From the NCBI RefSeq assembly GCF_005233515.1, contig NZ_QFZZ01000004.1, positions 62,001 to 126,000 of the forward strand: 64,000 nt of DNA. Reading direction: 5' to 3'. Source of the stretch: Pseudomonas sp. CFBP13508 (lineage in GTDB: Bacteria; Pseudomonadota; Gammaproteobacteria; Pseudomonadales; Pseudomonadaceae). The position numbers were made by a program, and so were the translations under genes. The notes below the pieces were generated by a model. That model saw nothing but the letters and a program-made list of their open reading frames with translations, did not search any database and was not told the origin of the DNA. Every line of letters begins with the position of its first letter. Positions within the stretch are counted from its first letter, which is position 1. This document shows, in pieces, positions 43,409 to 52,804 of this stretch.

Positions 43409-44392
43409 ATGATGGAAACGGGTGATTGCGCCTGTGGGCAAACGGCGGTGCGTGACGAAGCGGCGGCCTGGTTCGTGCGTCTGCAGGAGCCGGATGTCAG
43501 CGTCGAGCAACGCCAAGGCTTCGAGGCCTGGCTGAACGAGCATCCGCAGCACCGCGAAGAATTCCAGTTGCTGCAAGGCTTGTGGACCGCGGCTGATCTG
43601 CTGCCGACTTCTCGCCTCAAGGCGCTTGCCGAAACTTCGCCACCTCGCCGCGAACGCCGGCCGTTGCTGCGTTATGCCGTGGCCGCGAGTGTTCTGACCG
43701 TGGCGCTGGGACTTGGCCTGTTCAGCGGGCTGAATCATCCGGGCGGATACCGCGCCGAGTTCGCCACGGCGCCGGGCGAGCGCAAGCATGTAGCGTTGCC
43801 GGATGGTTCGGTGATCGATATGAACAGTCGCAGCCGCTTGCAGGTGCGTTATGAGCAGGATCGGCGGCTGATCGAATTGAGCGCGGGCGAGGCGATGTTC
43901 AGCGTTGAACACGACGCCTCGCGTCCGTTCGTGGTCGAGGCCGGCAGCGGCAAGGTCACAGTCACCGGTACGCGTTTCGATGTGCGCCGCGATGCCACGC
44001 AGACCCGCGTTGCGGTGGAGCAGGGCACGGTGAAGGTGCAGGGAAGTGCTGCCCCGGAGAACGAATTCATCAACCTCACCGCAGGCCTCGGCACTGCGGT
44101 CGATGCCCAGGGCAAAGTCCTGCCGGCCTACGCGGTCAACCCGGCGGAACTGACCGCATGGCGCAACGGCAAACTGGTGTTCAACAACGCCAGCCTCGGC
44201 GAAGTAGCGGCGGAAGTATCGCGCTATCGCGACAAACCGCTGACCGTATCCCAGCCGAACGTGGCCAGCCTGCGCCTGACCAGCGTGTTCAAGTCCGACG
44301 ACACCGACGCCTTGCTCAAAGCCTTGCCGAGCATCCTGCCGGTGACGGTGCGCACCCTCGCCGATGGCAGTCAGGAAATAATTTCCAGATAG
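43409..44392 (+). CDS. fecR: FecR-family anti-sigma regulator
   Basis: 327 aa. The cytoplasmic N-terminal part has the conserved AAAWFVRLQEPDVS and FEAWLNEHPQHREEF. One membrane helix follows near residues 90-107, then a periplasmic FecR domain (GERKHVALPDGSVIDMNSRS, DVRRDATQTRVAVEQGTV) and a C-terminal STN-like signal-receiving part. It relays receptor occupancy to FecI. The gap to fecI is 40 bases. Confidence 0.92.
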   Translation: MMETGDCACGQTAVRDEAAAWFVRLQEPDVSVEQRQGFEAWLNEHPQHREEFQLLQGLWTAADLLPTSRLKALAETSPPRRERRPLLRYAVAASVLTVALGLGLFSGLNHPGGYRAEFATAPGERKHVALPDGSVIDMNSRSRLQVRYEQDRRLIELSAGEAMFSVEHDASRPFVVEAGSGKVTVTGTRFDVRRDATQTRVAVEQGTVKVQGSAAPENEFINLTAGLGTAVDAQGKVLPAYAVNPAELTAWRNGKLVFNNASLGEVAAEVSRYRDKPLTVSQPNVASLRLTSVFKSDDTDALLKALPSILPVTVRTLADGSQEIISR

Positions 44393-44425
44393 CATTCAGG
44401 TTTTTTCCCCGTTCATCGTCTACCT
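44374..44425 (+). promoter_or_regulatory. Candidate FecI-type promoter of fecA
   Basis: CGTCTACC at 44417-44424 resembles the -10 element (CGTC) of promoters read by iron-starvation sigma factors, in the gap before fecA. No strong -35 at the right distance could be fixed, so this is tentative. Confidence 0.3.
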
Positions 44426-44490
44426 GTTCAACTGCAACTGGTTTGCATTAACAGCCGCACACTCTTGCGATCCACAGGACTCCGTACGAC

Positions 44491-46917
44491 GTGAACATCA
44501 CCACCCACCACAATAAAAAATCCCCTTGGTTGCCATTGGCTCTCGCGCTGGCGGTCAGCGCCGCGATGCCGTTGGCGTTTGCCGCTGAAGCCATTCATAT
44601 CCGCGCGCAACCGCTGGGCCAGGCCTTGAGCGAGCTGGGCCAGCAAACCTCGCTGCAGGTGTTTTTCAGCCCCGAACTGGTGGCCGGCAAACAGGCGCCA
44701 GCGGTCGACGGCGACCTTTCGCCAGAGCAGGCTTTGCGTCAGCTGTTGCAGGGCAGCGGTCTCGATTATCAGATCAATGAAGGCTCGGTGACGCTCGCCC
44801 CAGCCGCCACTTCCGCAGCCAGCAACGGCCCGCTGGAGCTCGGCGTGACCGACATCAAAGTGGTCGGCGACTGGCTCGGTGACGCCGACGCGGCGGTGGT
44901 GCAGAACCACCCCGGCGCACGTACGGTGATTCGCCGCGAAGCGATGGTCGAGCAGGGCGCGATGAACGTCAGCGACGTGCTCAAACGCGTGCCCGGCGTG
45001 CAGGTCCAGGACTCCAATGGCACCGGCGGCAGCGACATTTCCCTCAACGTCGGTGTTCGCGGTCTGACTTCGCGCCTGTCGCCACGCTCGACCGTACTGA
45101 TCGATGGCGTGCCAGCGGCGTTCGCGCCATACGGCCAGCCGCAGTTGTCGATGGCGCCGATCTCCTCGGGCAACCTCGACAGCATCGACGTCGTGCGTGG
45201 CGCCGGTTCCGTGCGCTACGGGCCGCAGAACGTCGGCGGCGTGATCAACTTCGTGACCCGCGCGATCCCGGAGAAAACCACCGGCGAAATCGGCACCACC
45301 CTGGAAACCACGCAGTACGGCGGCTGGAAACACATCGACACCGCATTTCTTGGCGGCACCGCCGACAACGGCATGGGCGTCGCGCTGTTGTATTCCGGCG
45401 TCAACGGTCACGGCTATCGCGAGCGCAACAACGGCAACGACATCGACGACGTGCTGCTCAAGACGCACTGGGCGCCGACCGATCAGGACGATTTCAGTCT
45501 CAATTTCCACTATTACGACGCCAGTGCCGACATGCCCGGCGGCCTGACCCAGCGTCAGTACGACGACAAACCGTACGAATCGGTGCGTGACTACGACCAG
45601 TTCACAGGCCGGCGCAAAGACGTGTCGTTCAAGTGGATCCGCCAGATCGACGAGCGCACTCAGGCAGAAATTCTCACCTATTACACCGACAGCTTTCGCG
45701 GCAGCACCATCGCCGCGCGCGATCAGCGCACCCTCAGCTCGTACCCGCGTTCCTACTACACCCTCGGCATCGAGCCGCGCGTGTCGCGGGTGTTCGATGT
45801 CGGCCCGACCACTCAGGAAGTCAGCGTCGGTTATCGCTATCTGAAAGAGGCGATGCACGAAGAGTCGAGTCGTCTGGCGCTGGTCAACAACCAGCCAGTA
45901 GTCACGCCGACCTCTGACGGCCACGTATTCCAGGATCGCACCGGCGGCACCGAGGCCAATTCGGTGTATGTCGACAACAAGATCGACGTCGGCAACTGGA
46001 CCATCACCCCAGGCATTCGCTTCGAACACATCAGCACCGATTGGCACGACCGCGCCGTGCTCGACACCGCTGGCCGGCCGGTCCAGGAGAAAAACCGCAG
46101 CATCGAAAGCAACGAACCGCTGCCGGCGCTGAGCGTGATGTATCACCTGTCCGATGCCTGGAAGCTGTTCGCCAACTACGAAACTTCGTTCGGCAGCCTG
46201 CAATATTTCCAGCTCGGCCAGGGCGGTTCGGGTGACAGCACCGCCAACGGTCTGGAGCCGGAAAAGGCCAAGACCTACGAGATCGGCACGCGTTACAACG
46301 ATGATGTCTGGGGCGGCGAGGTGACGCTGTTCTACATCGACTTCGATGACGAACTGCAATACATCAGCAACGACGTCGGCTGGACCAACCTCGGCGCGAC
46401 CAAGCACCAGGGCATCGAAGCCTCGGCGCACTACGACATGGCGGCCCTCGACCCGCGCCTCGATGGTTTGACCGCCAATGCCGGGTTCACCTACACCCGC
46501 GCCACCTATGAAGGCGAGATCCCCGGCTTCAAGGGCCGCGATCTGCCGTTCTATTCGCGGCAGGTGGCCACGGTCGGATTGCGTTACGAGATCAACCGCT
46601 GGACGTACAACATCGATGGCTTCGCCCAATCGAAACAGCGTTCGCCGGGCACCGGTGTGAATGCGGATGGCAGCTTCAACGGCAATTACATCACTGAAGG
46701 CACGGCGGACGGGCAGTACGGCGACATCCCGGGTTACGTGACCTGGAACGTGCGCGGCGGTTATGACTTCGGCGCGCAGGTCTCGAATCTCAAGCTCGGT
46801 GCCGGGGTGAAGAACGTCTTCGACAAGCAGTACTTCACCCGCTCCAGCGACAACAACTCGGGGATGTATGTCGGCGCACCGCGCACGTTCTTCGTGCAGG
46901 CCAGCGTCGGTTTCTAA
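44491..46917 (+). CDS. fecA: Ferric dicitrate TonB-dependent receptor
   Basis: 808 aa, GTG start. Signal peptide, STN signalling domain (about 30-105, IRAQPLGQALSELGQQTSLQV), plug domain (about 120-250) and a 22-strand barrel ending VQASVGF. Long stretches follow E. coli FecA closely (VVGDWLGDA, STVLIDGVP, FAPYGQPQLS, VRYGPQNVGGVINFVTRAIP), so citrate is the probable ligand. The STN domain signals to FecR. A REP-like palindrome follows the gene. Confidence 0.92.
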   Translation: MNITTHHNKKSPWLPLALALAVSAAMPLAFAAEAIHIRAQPLGQALSELGQQTSLQVFFSPELVAGKQAPAVDGDLSPEQALRQLLQGSGLDYQINEGSVTLAPAATSAASNGPLELGVTDIKVVGDWLGDADAAVVQNHPGARTVIRREAMVEQGAMNVSDVLKRVPGVQVQDSNGTGGSDISLNVGVRGLTSRLSPRSTVLIDGVPAAFAPYGQPQLSMAPISSGNLDSIDVVRGAGSVRYGPQNVGGVINFVTRAIPEKTTGEIGTTLETTQYGGWKHIDTAFLGGTADNGMGVALLYSGVNGHGYRERNNGNDIDDVLLKTHWAPTDQDDFSLNFHYYDASADMPGGLTQRQYDDKPYESVRDYDQFTGRRKDVSFKWIRQIDERTQAEILTYYTDSFRGSTIAARDQRTLSSYPRSYYTLGIEPRVSRVFDVGPTTQEVSVGYRYLKEAMHEESSRLALVNNQPVVTPTSDGHVFQDRTGGTEANSVYVDNKIDVGNWTITPGIRFEHISTDWHDRAVLDTAGRPVQEKNRSIESNEPLPALSVMYHLSDAWKLFANYETSFGSLQYFQLGQGGSGDSTANGLEPEKAKTYEIGTRYNDDVWGGEVTLFYIDFDDELQYISNDVGWTNLGATKHQGIEASAHYDMAALDPRLDGLTANAGFTYTRATYEGEIPGFKGRDLPFYSRQVATVGLRYEINRWTYNIDGFAQSKQRSPGTGVNADGSFNGNYITEGTADGQYGDIPGYVTWNVRGGYDFGAQVSNLKLGAGVKNVFDKQYFTRSSDNNSGMYVGAPRTFFVQASVGF

Positions 46918-46922
46918 AACAC

Positions 46923-47006
46923 AAGATCAAAAGATCGCAGCCTTCGGCAGCTCCTACAGGGGAACGCAAATCCATGTAGGAGCTGCCGAAGGCTGCGATC
47001 TTTTGC
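46923..47006. repeat. REP-like palindrome, second family
   Basis: AAGATCAAAAGATCGCAGCC with a matching inverted arm, nearly identical to the element at 23767; it lies between convergent fecA and the MFS gene. Confidence 0.9.
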
Positions 47007-47007
47007 T

Positions 47008-48159
47008 TTAGACCTTGAGGACTTTGCCGCCAATCGCCACAGCCACCAGCAACACCGCCATCAGGCCAAAGGCAAAACTCAAGCTGCTGGCATGGGCGAC
47101 AAAACCGATCACCGCCGGCCCGGCGAGAATACCGGCATAACCCAGCGTGGTAATCGCCGGTACCGCGATGCTCTCCGGCATCACCGTCTGCTTGCCCACC
47201 GCCGTGTACAGCACCGGCACGATGTTCGAGCAACCGGCGCCGACCAGCGCATACCCGACCAGCGCCGCTTGCCAGCTCGGCGCGAAGGTGGCGAGAAACA
47301 ACCCCGCCGCCGCCAACAGCCCGCCGAACAGAATGATCCGTGTCGCACCGAGCTTACGCACGATGCGGTCACCGAGCAGACGGCCGACGGTCATGGTCAG
47401 GGCAAACGCTGCGTAACCCATTCCCGCGTAAGCCGTGTCGATCCCCCGTTCCTGAGCGAGGAACACAGCGCTCCAGTCCAGCGCGGCGCCTTCGGTGAGG
47501 AACACGATAAAGCACATGCCGCCGATAAACAGCACGATGCCATGGGGAATGGCGAACGCCGGGCCGGAGCTTTCGCTGCCGTACGGCAACATGTGCGGCA
47601 CGCACTTGAGCAAGGCGCCGATCAGCAACACGACGACGACCAGCATCGCTGCCAGCGGTGTCAGCCCGAGGCCGAGCAGGGCACTGACGCCCGCCGCACC
47701 GACAATGCCGCCGAGGCTGAACAGGCCGTGGAAACCCGACATCATGTGCTTGCCGCTGGCGCGCTCGACGATCACTGCTTGCAGGTTCACCGTCGAATCC
47801 ACCGTGCCGAGACCGGCGCCGAACATGAACAACGTGGCGATCAGCGCCGGGATCGACGACACCGTCGCCAGCAGGGGCAATGCCGCGCAGATCAGCAAGG
47901 TGCCGCCGGTGGCCACACGTCGGCAACCAAAACGCGTGGCGAGAATCCCCGCCAGCGGCATCGCCAGAATCGAGCCGACACCCAGGCACAGCAGCAGTAA
48001 TCCCAGCGTGCCCTCATCCAGCCCGGCTCGTGCCTTGGCGTACGGCACCAGCGGCGCCCATGCGGCGATGCCGAGGCCAGCGATGAAAAAAGCGACGCGG
48101 GTGGACATCTGTTGCAGGCGTCCGGGGACGAAGGTGTCTTGGGGGTTGAGGCTGGTCAT
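47008..48159 (-). CDS. MFS transporter
   Basis: 383 aa with 12 membrane segments and MFS motifs (GCRRVATGG in the loop 2-3 position; GDRIVRKLGATR in loop 8-9). It resembles the YbjJ-like subgroup of sugar or drug MFS permeases (GFHGLFSLGGIVGA in the middle). AAGGATCG precedes the ATG at 48159; the longer frame runs into REP sequence. The substrate is unknown. Confidence 0.88.
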   Translation of the reverse strand: MTSLNPQDTFVPGRLQQMSTRVAFFIAGLGIAAWAPLVPYAKARAGLDEGTLGLLLLCLGVGSILAMPLAGILATRFGCRRVATGGTLLICAALPLLATVSSIPALIATLFMFGAGLGTVDSTVNLQAVIVERASGKHMMSGFHGLFSLGGIVGAAGVSALLGLGLTPLAAMLVVVVLLIGALLKCVPHMLPYGSESSGPAFAIPHGIVLFIGGMCFIVFLTEGAALDWSAVFLAQERGIDTAYAGMGYAAFALTMTVGRLLGDRIVRKLGATRIILFGGLLAAAGLFLATFAPSWQAALVGYALVGAGCSNIVPVLYTAVGKQTVMPESIAVPAITTLGYAGILAGPAVIGFVAHASSLSFAFGLMAVLLVAVAIGGKVLKV

Positions 48160-48260
48160 ATCGATCCTTGGCAAAAAAACAACTGCATCCCGAGTGACAT
48201 TCTGACGGCGTTGAGGTTCGATCTCAGGCCTTTCGGGGCATAACGGTGGACATCCTACCC

Positions 48261-48349
48261 TGTGGGAGCGAGCCTGCTCGCGAAAGCGGTGGGTCAAATA
48301 TGGAAATGTCGACTGACCCACCGCCTTCGCGAGCAGGCTCGCTCCCACA
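48261..48349. repeat. REP pair
   Basis: Inverted GTGGGAGCGAGCC copies between the divergent MFS and DapF-like genes. Confidence 0.9.
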
Positions 48350-48403
48350 CTGGTTTGCGGTTTACAGTCGGATTTTCGCCAGCATGGAATACGGGAACAA
48401 GGC

Positions 48404-49384
48404 ATGACGAGCTTCTACGACGCACGCGGCAATATCTACGGAATGGTCTCACCCGAAACCTTGCGCGAAGCCGGAATCGCTTTGCCAGCGAGGGCCGTAG
48501 AGTGCGCCGTATCCAGGCAGCAATGGAGCGAGGCCGCCATCGCTTTGTGCTGTCACTGGCCCGAAGGCCAGCGCCCGGCCAACAGTAAGCCCCACCGCAG
48601 CGACGGCCTGCTGATCGGCCCGTTCCAGGCAGCTGCGCCGTTCGATGTGCTGATCGTGAATACCGACGGCAGTCTCGCCGAACGCAGTGGTAACGGCCTG
48701 ACGATTTTTTCTCAGGCATTGACCGAGCAAGGCTTGATGGCGGAGCAGGGCGCCGTGCTGCGCGTTCATCATGACAAAGGCGGGGCACTGGAAACCTCGG
48801 TGAGACCCGCCGAAGTCGAAGGCGTGCGCGGTTTCTGGCTCGACCTCGGTCAGCCTGGCTTCGGCCCGGAGGCTGTGGGTGCGCAGACGGTTGAAAACGT
48901 TCAGTTCAACAATCGCGACGTCAGCCATGTCCAGCCCCTGGCACAACTCGATCCTGACTGGAGCCACAGCCAATTCCTCCGTATCGGCAATCCGCATTGC
49001 GTGACGCTGCTAAGCAATCCGGCCATGTTGCCGAGTAACGAGCGGATGCTTGAATCACCGCTGAACGAAAGGCTTACAGCAATCGCCTATGCCATGCCCA
49101 CCGGTGCCGGAAATCCCTGTCCGGCGGGCGTCAATCTGCAATGGTCCGCGCTGGCTTCGCCGCAGCAAATCCTCGCCCGGGTATTCGAACGTGGTGAGGG
49201 ACCAACCGCGTCATCCGGCACTAGCGCCAGCGCGGTCGCGTGTGCAGCGTGGCGGGTGGGTTGGGTCGAGGCGGGAGAAGTGCGGGTGGTCATGCCCGGC
49301 GGCACCGCACCGGTTTTGCTTGAGGTTTCGCAAGGGGAGTTGCTGCGCGTCAGATTGTTTGGCACGGCGCGGTTGATCGCTTGA
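48404..49384 (+). CDS. DapF-fold protein with both catalytic Cys replaced by Ser
   Basis: 326 aa, two pseudo-repeated halves of the diaminopimelate epimerase fold. The first active-site motif, normally CGNG, is ERSGNG (Ser95). The second, normally ACGTGA, is ASSGTSA (Ser271). The GNPHCV substrate segment is kept (about 195-200). DapF racemises with a Cys pair; without it classical epimerisation is unlikely. PhzF-like members of the fold also lack the pair and do other isomerisations. The gene stands alone, not in a lysine operon. Confidence 0.78.
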   Translation: MTSFYDARGNIYGMVSPETLREAGIALPARAVECAVSRQQWSEAAIALCCHWPEGQRPANSKPHRSDGLLIGPFQAAAPFDVLIVNTDGSLAERSGNGLTIFSQALTEQGLMAEQGAVLRVHHDKGGALETSVRPAEVEGVRGFWLDLGQPGFGPEAVGAQTVENVQFNNRDVSHVQPLAQLDPDWSHSQFLRIGNPHCVTLLSNPAMLPSNERMLESPLNERLTAIAYAMPTGAGNPCPAGVNLQWSALASPQQILARVFERGEGPTASSGTSASAVACAAWRVGWVEAGEVRVVMPGGTAPVLLEVSQGELLRVRLFGTARLIA

Positions 49385-49411
49385 TTCCGCCGACGCTATC
49401 GCTGGGATCTT

Positions 49412-49501
49412 CTGTGAGAGCGAGCCTGCTCGCGAAGAGGTCGGCACATCCAACATCGAGGCGCCTGGCATGGCGCTTTCGCGAGCAGGCTCGCTCCCAC
49501 A
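49412..49501. repeat. REP pair
   Basis: Inverted GTGAGAGCGAGCC / GGCTCGCTCCCAC copies between the convergent DapF-like and codA genes. Confidence 0.9.
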
Positions 49502-49537
49502 GGTTTTGCTTTCGGCCCATCAGGTTCAGCGCAATTC

Positions 49538-50773
49538 TCAGCTGAACTCCACCACCGGCATCTGCCGCTTCATCAGCACCTTGCCGCCGCGAATCGAATA
49601 CAGCGGCAGGCCTTGGCTGCGGATCACTTCGTAGTCGCTGTCCGCCGAGAGAATCAGCAGGTTCGCCGGGCGGCCCTGTTCCAGTCCGTAACGCTCGCCC
49701 AGGTGCATGGCTTTAGCGCTGTTGTCGGTGACCAGATCCAGCGCACTTTGCAGGTTGCGATAACCGAGCATGTGGCAGATGTGCAGACCGGCTTCAAGCA
49801 CGCGCAGGATGTTGCCGTTGCCCAGCGGATACCACGGGTCGACGATCGAATCCTGACCGAAACACACGTTCATGCCGGCTTCGAGTAGTTCGTTGACGCG
49901 GGTGACGCCCCGGCGTTTCGGGAAGTTGTCGAAACGCCCTTGCAGGTGAATGCTTTCGGTCGGACAGGAAACAAAACTGATCCCGGAATGGCCGAGCAGG
50001 CGGAACAGTTTGGCGCAGTAGGCGTTGTCATAAGAGCCCATCGCCGTGGTGTGGCTGGCGGTGACGCGGGCGCCCATGTCGCGGCTGCGCGCTTCTTCGG
50101 CAAGCACTTCGAGGAAACGTGAATGCGGATCGTCAGTCTCGTCGCAGTGCACGTCGACCAGGCAGCCGGTGCGCTCGGCCAGGTCCATCAGAAACTTCAC
50201 CGAGCTGACGCCCTGATCGCGGGTGTATTCGAAATGCGGAATGCCGCCGACCACGTCGGCGCCCATGCGGATCGCCTCTTCCATCAGCTCGCGACCGTTG
50301 CGGAACGACTCGATGCCTTCCTGCGGGAACGCGACGATTTGCAGGTCAATCAGGTGACGGCTTTCCTCGCGCACTTCGAGCATGGCCTTGAGCGCGGTGA
50401 GTTGCGGGTCGGTGACGTCGACGTGGGTGCGCACGTGCTGAATACCGTGGGCGGCCAGGGCCTGAATGGTCTTCTTGGCGCGAGTCTTGGTGTCTTCTTC
50501 GGTGATGGTGACCTTGCGCTCGCCCCAGCATTCGATGCCTTCGAACAGCGTGCCGCTCATGTTCCAGCGCGGCTCGCCGGCGGTGAGGGTGGCGTCGAGG
50601 TGGATGTGCGGCTCGACGAAGGGCGGCACCACCAGATTGCCGCCGGCATCGAGGTCATCCGGGCCGAGGGTTGGCGCTTCGGTCTGACGGGCGATGCTGT
50701 GGATCAGGCCGTCTTCAAGGTGCAATTCGTGCAGGCCTTCCTGGTTGCGCAGGCGGGCGTTGATGATGTGCAT
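49538..50773 (-). CDS. codA: Cytosine deaminase
   Basis: 411 aa amidohydrolase. Metal ligands are seen in PPFVEPHIHLDATLT (His-x-His), HCDET (His plus Glu), SHTTAM and FGQDSIVDPWYP (Asp), the CodA pattern. It converts cytosine to uracil and ammonia; related enzymes also act on isoguanine or creatinine. AAAGGA precedes the ATG at 50773. It is 13 bases behind codB in one operon. Confidence 0.92.
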   Translation of the reverse strand: MHIINARLRNQEGLHELHLEDGLIHSIARQTEAPTLGPDDLDAGGNLVVPPFVEPHIHLDATLTAGEPRWNMSGTLFEGIECWGERKVTITEEDTKTRAKKTIQALAAHGIQHVRTHVDVTDPQLTALKAMLEVREESRHLIDLQIVAFPQEGIESFRNGRELMEEAIRMGADVVGGIPHFEYTRDQGVSSVKFLMDLAERTGCLVDVHCDETDDPHSRFLEVLAEEARSRDMGARVTASHTTAMGSYDNAYCAKLFRLLGHSGISFVSCPTESIHLQGRFDNFPKRRGVTRVNELLEAGMNVCFGQDSIVDPWYPLGNGNILRVLEAGLHICHMLGYRNLQSALDLVTDNSAKAMHLGERYGLEQGRPANLLILSADSDYEVIRSQGLPLYSIRGGKVLMKRQMPVVEFS

Positions 50774-50786
50774 CAGGCAAATCCTT

Positions 50787-52058
50787 TTATAGGTCTTGTA
50801 GTGGTGCGCTGACGCGACGGGCGCCGAGCACACCGGTGACGATGACATACGTTAGCGCGGCAGCGGCAATGCCTACCAGCGGCGCGACCCAGGGCGAACT
50901 GAACGCAGCGACGGTGCCAACGCCGTAGGCCCCGAGCCCCGGCCAGTTGAACGCCGGCAACCGTGCGTCGGCCAGGCGCGGATAGTGCCCGCGCCAGCGG
51001 TAGAAGAAGTCAGCCATGATCACCCCGCCAATCGGCGGAATCACCGTGCCGAGCAGAATCAGATACGGCACCAGCATGTCGTACATGCCCAGTAGCGCGA
51101 GCAGCGTGCCGATTACCGCGCCACCGAGGGTCACGGTCTTGCGCCGACCGGTGCGCAGCAGGTTGCAGCCGGCCACGGCGAAGTTGTAGATGGTGTTGTC
51201 CTGCGTACTCCAGATGTTCAGCAACAGCATGGCCATCGCGGCCATGGCGAAGCCCTGCAACAGCAGCACTTCAACCACATCCGGCTGTTGATAGACGATC
51301 GCGCCATATGCGCCGATCAGCACCATCAGGCCGTTGCCGATGAAAAAACCGATCAGGCTGGCCAGCACTGCCACTTTTGCCGAGCGCGAAAATCGCGTCC
51401 AGTTGGTGGCTTGGGTCGCGCCGCTGACGAAGGTGCCGAACACCAGGGTGATCGCTGTCGACCAGTCCAGCGAACCGCTCGGCACCACGCTGAGCAAGCC
51501 TTCGAAGCCGCCAACCTTCACGGTCGCTGCCCACATCGACAGCATCAGCAGCAACATCATCGCCGGCACCGCGATGTACGAGAGAATTTCCAGTCCGCGA
51601 TAGCCGATGTACGCCGTGGCGCAGAAGCCCAGACCGAACAGCACCATCAGGACCAGCACGGTGCTTTCATCGAGATTGAAATACTTGCCGATCACCACCG
51701 CTGCCGTTGCCGTGCCCCAGGCGTACCAGCCGATCTGGGTGAAGCCGAGGATCAGGTCGCTGAGCTTGCTGCCGACTTCGCCAAAACAGAAGCGGCCCAT
51801 CAGCACTGAATTGAGGCCGCTCTTGAAGGCGATGTAACCCAAGCCTGCCGCGTACAGACCGAGCAGCAGGTTGCCGACAATGATCACCGCCATCATCTCG
51901 GCGAAACCGAACGCGACCCCCAGCTTGCCGCCGGCAAACATGGTCGCGGTGAAAAACGTGAAGCCCAGTAACACCATCGCCGTCGAGGCCAGGCCTTTGC
52001 GCGCGTGCATGGGGACTTCACTGAGCGGGTAATCGTTGCCGGAGGCGTTCTGCGTCAT
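50787..52058 (-). CDS. codB: Cytosine permease (NCS1 family)
   Basis: 423 aa with 12 membrane segments. NCS1 features: LSEVPMHARKG at the N terminus, FTFFTATMFAGGKLG, and the late PPIGGVIMADFF motif. It imports cytosine with H+ or Na+. The ATG at 52058 (MTQNASG) is family-like; the longer frame is rejected. It is transcribed with codA. Confidence 0.92.
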   Translation of the reverse strand: MTQNASGNDYPLSEVPMHARKGLASTAMVLLGFTFFTATMFAGGKLGVAFGFAEMMAVIIVGNLLLGLYAAGLGYIAFKSGLNSVLMGRFCFGEVGSKLSDLILGFTQIGWYAWGTATAAVVIGKYFNLDESTVLVLMVLFGLGFCATAYIGYRGLEILSYIAVPAMMLLLMLSMWAATVKVGGFEGLLSVVPSGSLDWSTAITLVFGTFVSGATQATNWTRFSRSAKVAVLASLIGFFIGNGLMVLIGAYGAIVYQQPDVVEVLLLQGFAMAAMAMLLLNIWSTQDNTIYNFAVAGCNLLRTGRRKTVTLGGAVIGTLLALLGMYDMLVPYLILLGTVIPPIGGVIMADFFYRWRGHYPRLADARLPAFNWPGLGAYGVGTVAAFSSPWVAPLVGIAAAALTYVIVTGVLGARRVSAPLQDL

Positions 52059-52193
52059 GGGGCAGTCCTTGCTGGAAGGGGAAGACGCAGAAGGGTTGCA
52101 GCGGTCGTGCCAAGCGACGCAAGTGACCGAATGTGGAGACGCGACTGGGGTTTTCAGCGCGAAAGCAGTGCACTTAATGCACCAGGAGCCCAA

Positions 52194-52210
52194 TGTGGGA
52201 GCGAGCCTGT
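52194..52210 (+). repeat. Truncated REP
   Basis: TGTGGGAGCGAGCCTGT breaks off half-way, 40 bases before a complete pair. Confidence 0.75.
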
Positions 52211-52249
52211 GATGTGCACGGCAGATGAGTCAAACCTGGCGCCGGACTC

Positions 52250-52341
52250 TTGTGGGAGCGAGCCTGCTCGCGAATACGGAGTGTCAGTCACCGAATAAAT
52301 TGACTGGAACGACGCTTTCGCGAGCAGGCTCGCTCCCACAG
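52250..52341. repeat. REP pair
   Basis: Inverted copies of the GTGGGAGCGAGCCTGCTCGC repeat between queD and codB. Confidence 0.9.
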
Positions 52342-52362
52342 GGGCGGGGAGAAGTGTGTTGC

Positions 52363-52719
52363 TTATTCGCCGCGATAAATGCAGCCGCTGGTGCACGTCT
52401 CATGAATGCGGATCGCGCTGAGTTCCGGCAGCAATGGCTTCATCTCGTTCCAGATGAATTTGGCCAGCACTTCGCTGGTCGGGTTTTCCAGGCCGGGAAT
52501 GTCGTTCAGGTAGTTGTGGTCGAGACGCTCATACAGCGGCTTGAAAATCGCTTTGATCTCGGAGAAATCGCGAATCCAGCCAGTGTGCGGATCGAGGTCG
52601 CCGCTCAGGTGCAGCGCGACCTTGAACGAGTGACCGTGCAGGCGTCCGCACTTGTGGCCGTCCGGGACGTGCGGCAGGCGGTGGGCGGATTCGAAAGTAA
52701 ACTCTTTGAAGATTTCCAC
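52363..52719 (-). CDS. queD: 6-carboxy-5,6,7,8-tetrahydropterin synthase
   Basis: 118 aa, GTG start. Zinc ligands His13 (ESAHRL) and His28/His30 (LHGHSF), catalytic Cys24 (HKCGRL) and the DHNYLN and HETCTSG segments identify QueD. It converts dihydroneopterin triphosphate to carboxytetrahydropterin in queuosine synthesis. It stands alone; other que genes are elsewhere. Confidence 0.93.
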   Translation of the reverse strand: MEIFKEFTFESAHRLPHVPDGHKCGRLHGHSFKVALHLSGDLDPHTGWIRDFSEIKAIFKPLYERLDHNYLNDIPGLENPTSEVLAKFIWNEMKPLLPELSAIRIHETCTSGCIYRGE

Positions 52720-52804
52720 GGTATTTTCGGCTCTGTTCAGATGGCGTTCGCCGCAGCGATTCGGGCAGGCGGCGAGTTTATCAGCTTGTCTTTGGCCGTG
52801 CTGA

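Noticed and set aside
44428..46629. Minus-strand frame of 733 codons opposite fecA
   Set aside because: fecA on the plus strand matches the receptor family over its entire length.
48404..49384. Assignment as functional diaminopimelate epimerase DapF
   Set aside because: Both catalytic Cys are Ser, and the gene is not in a lysine or cell-wall operon.
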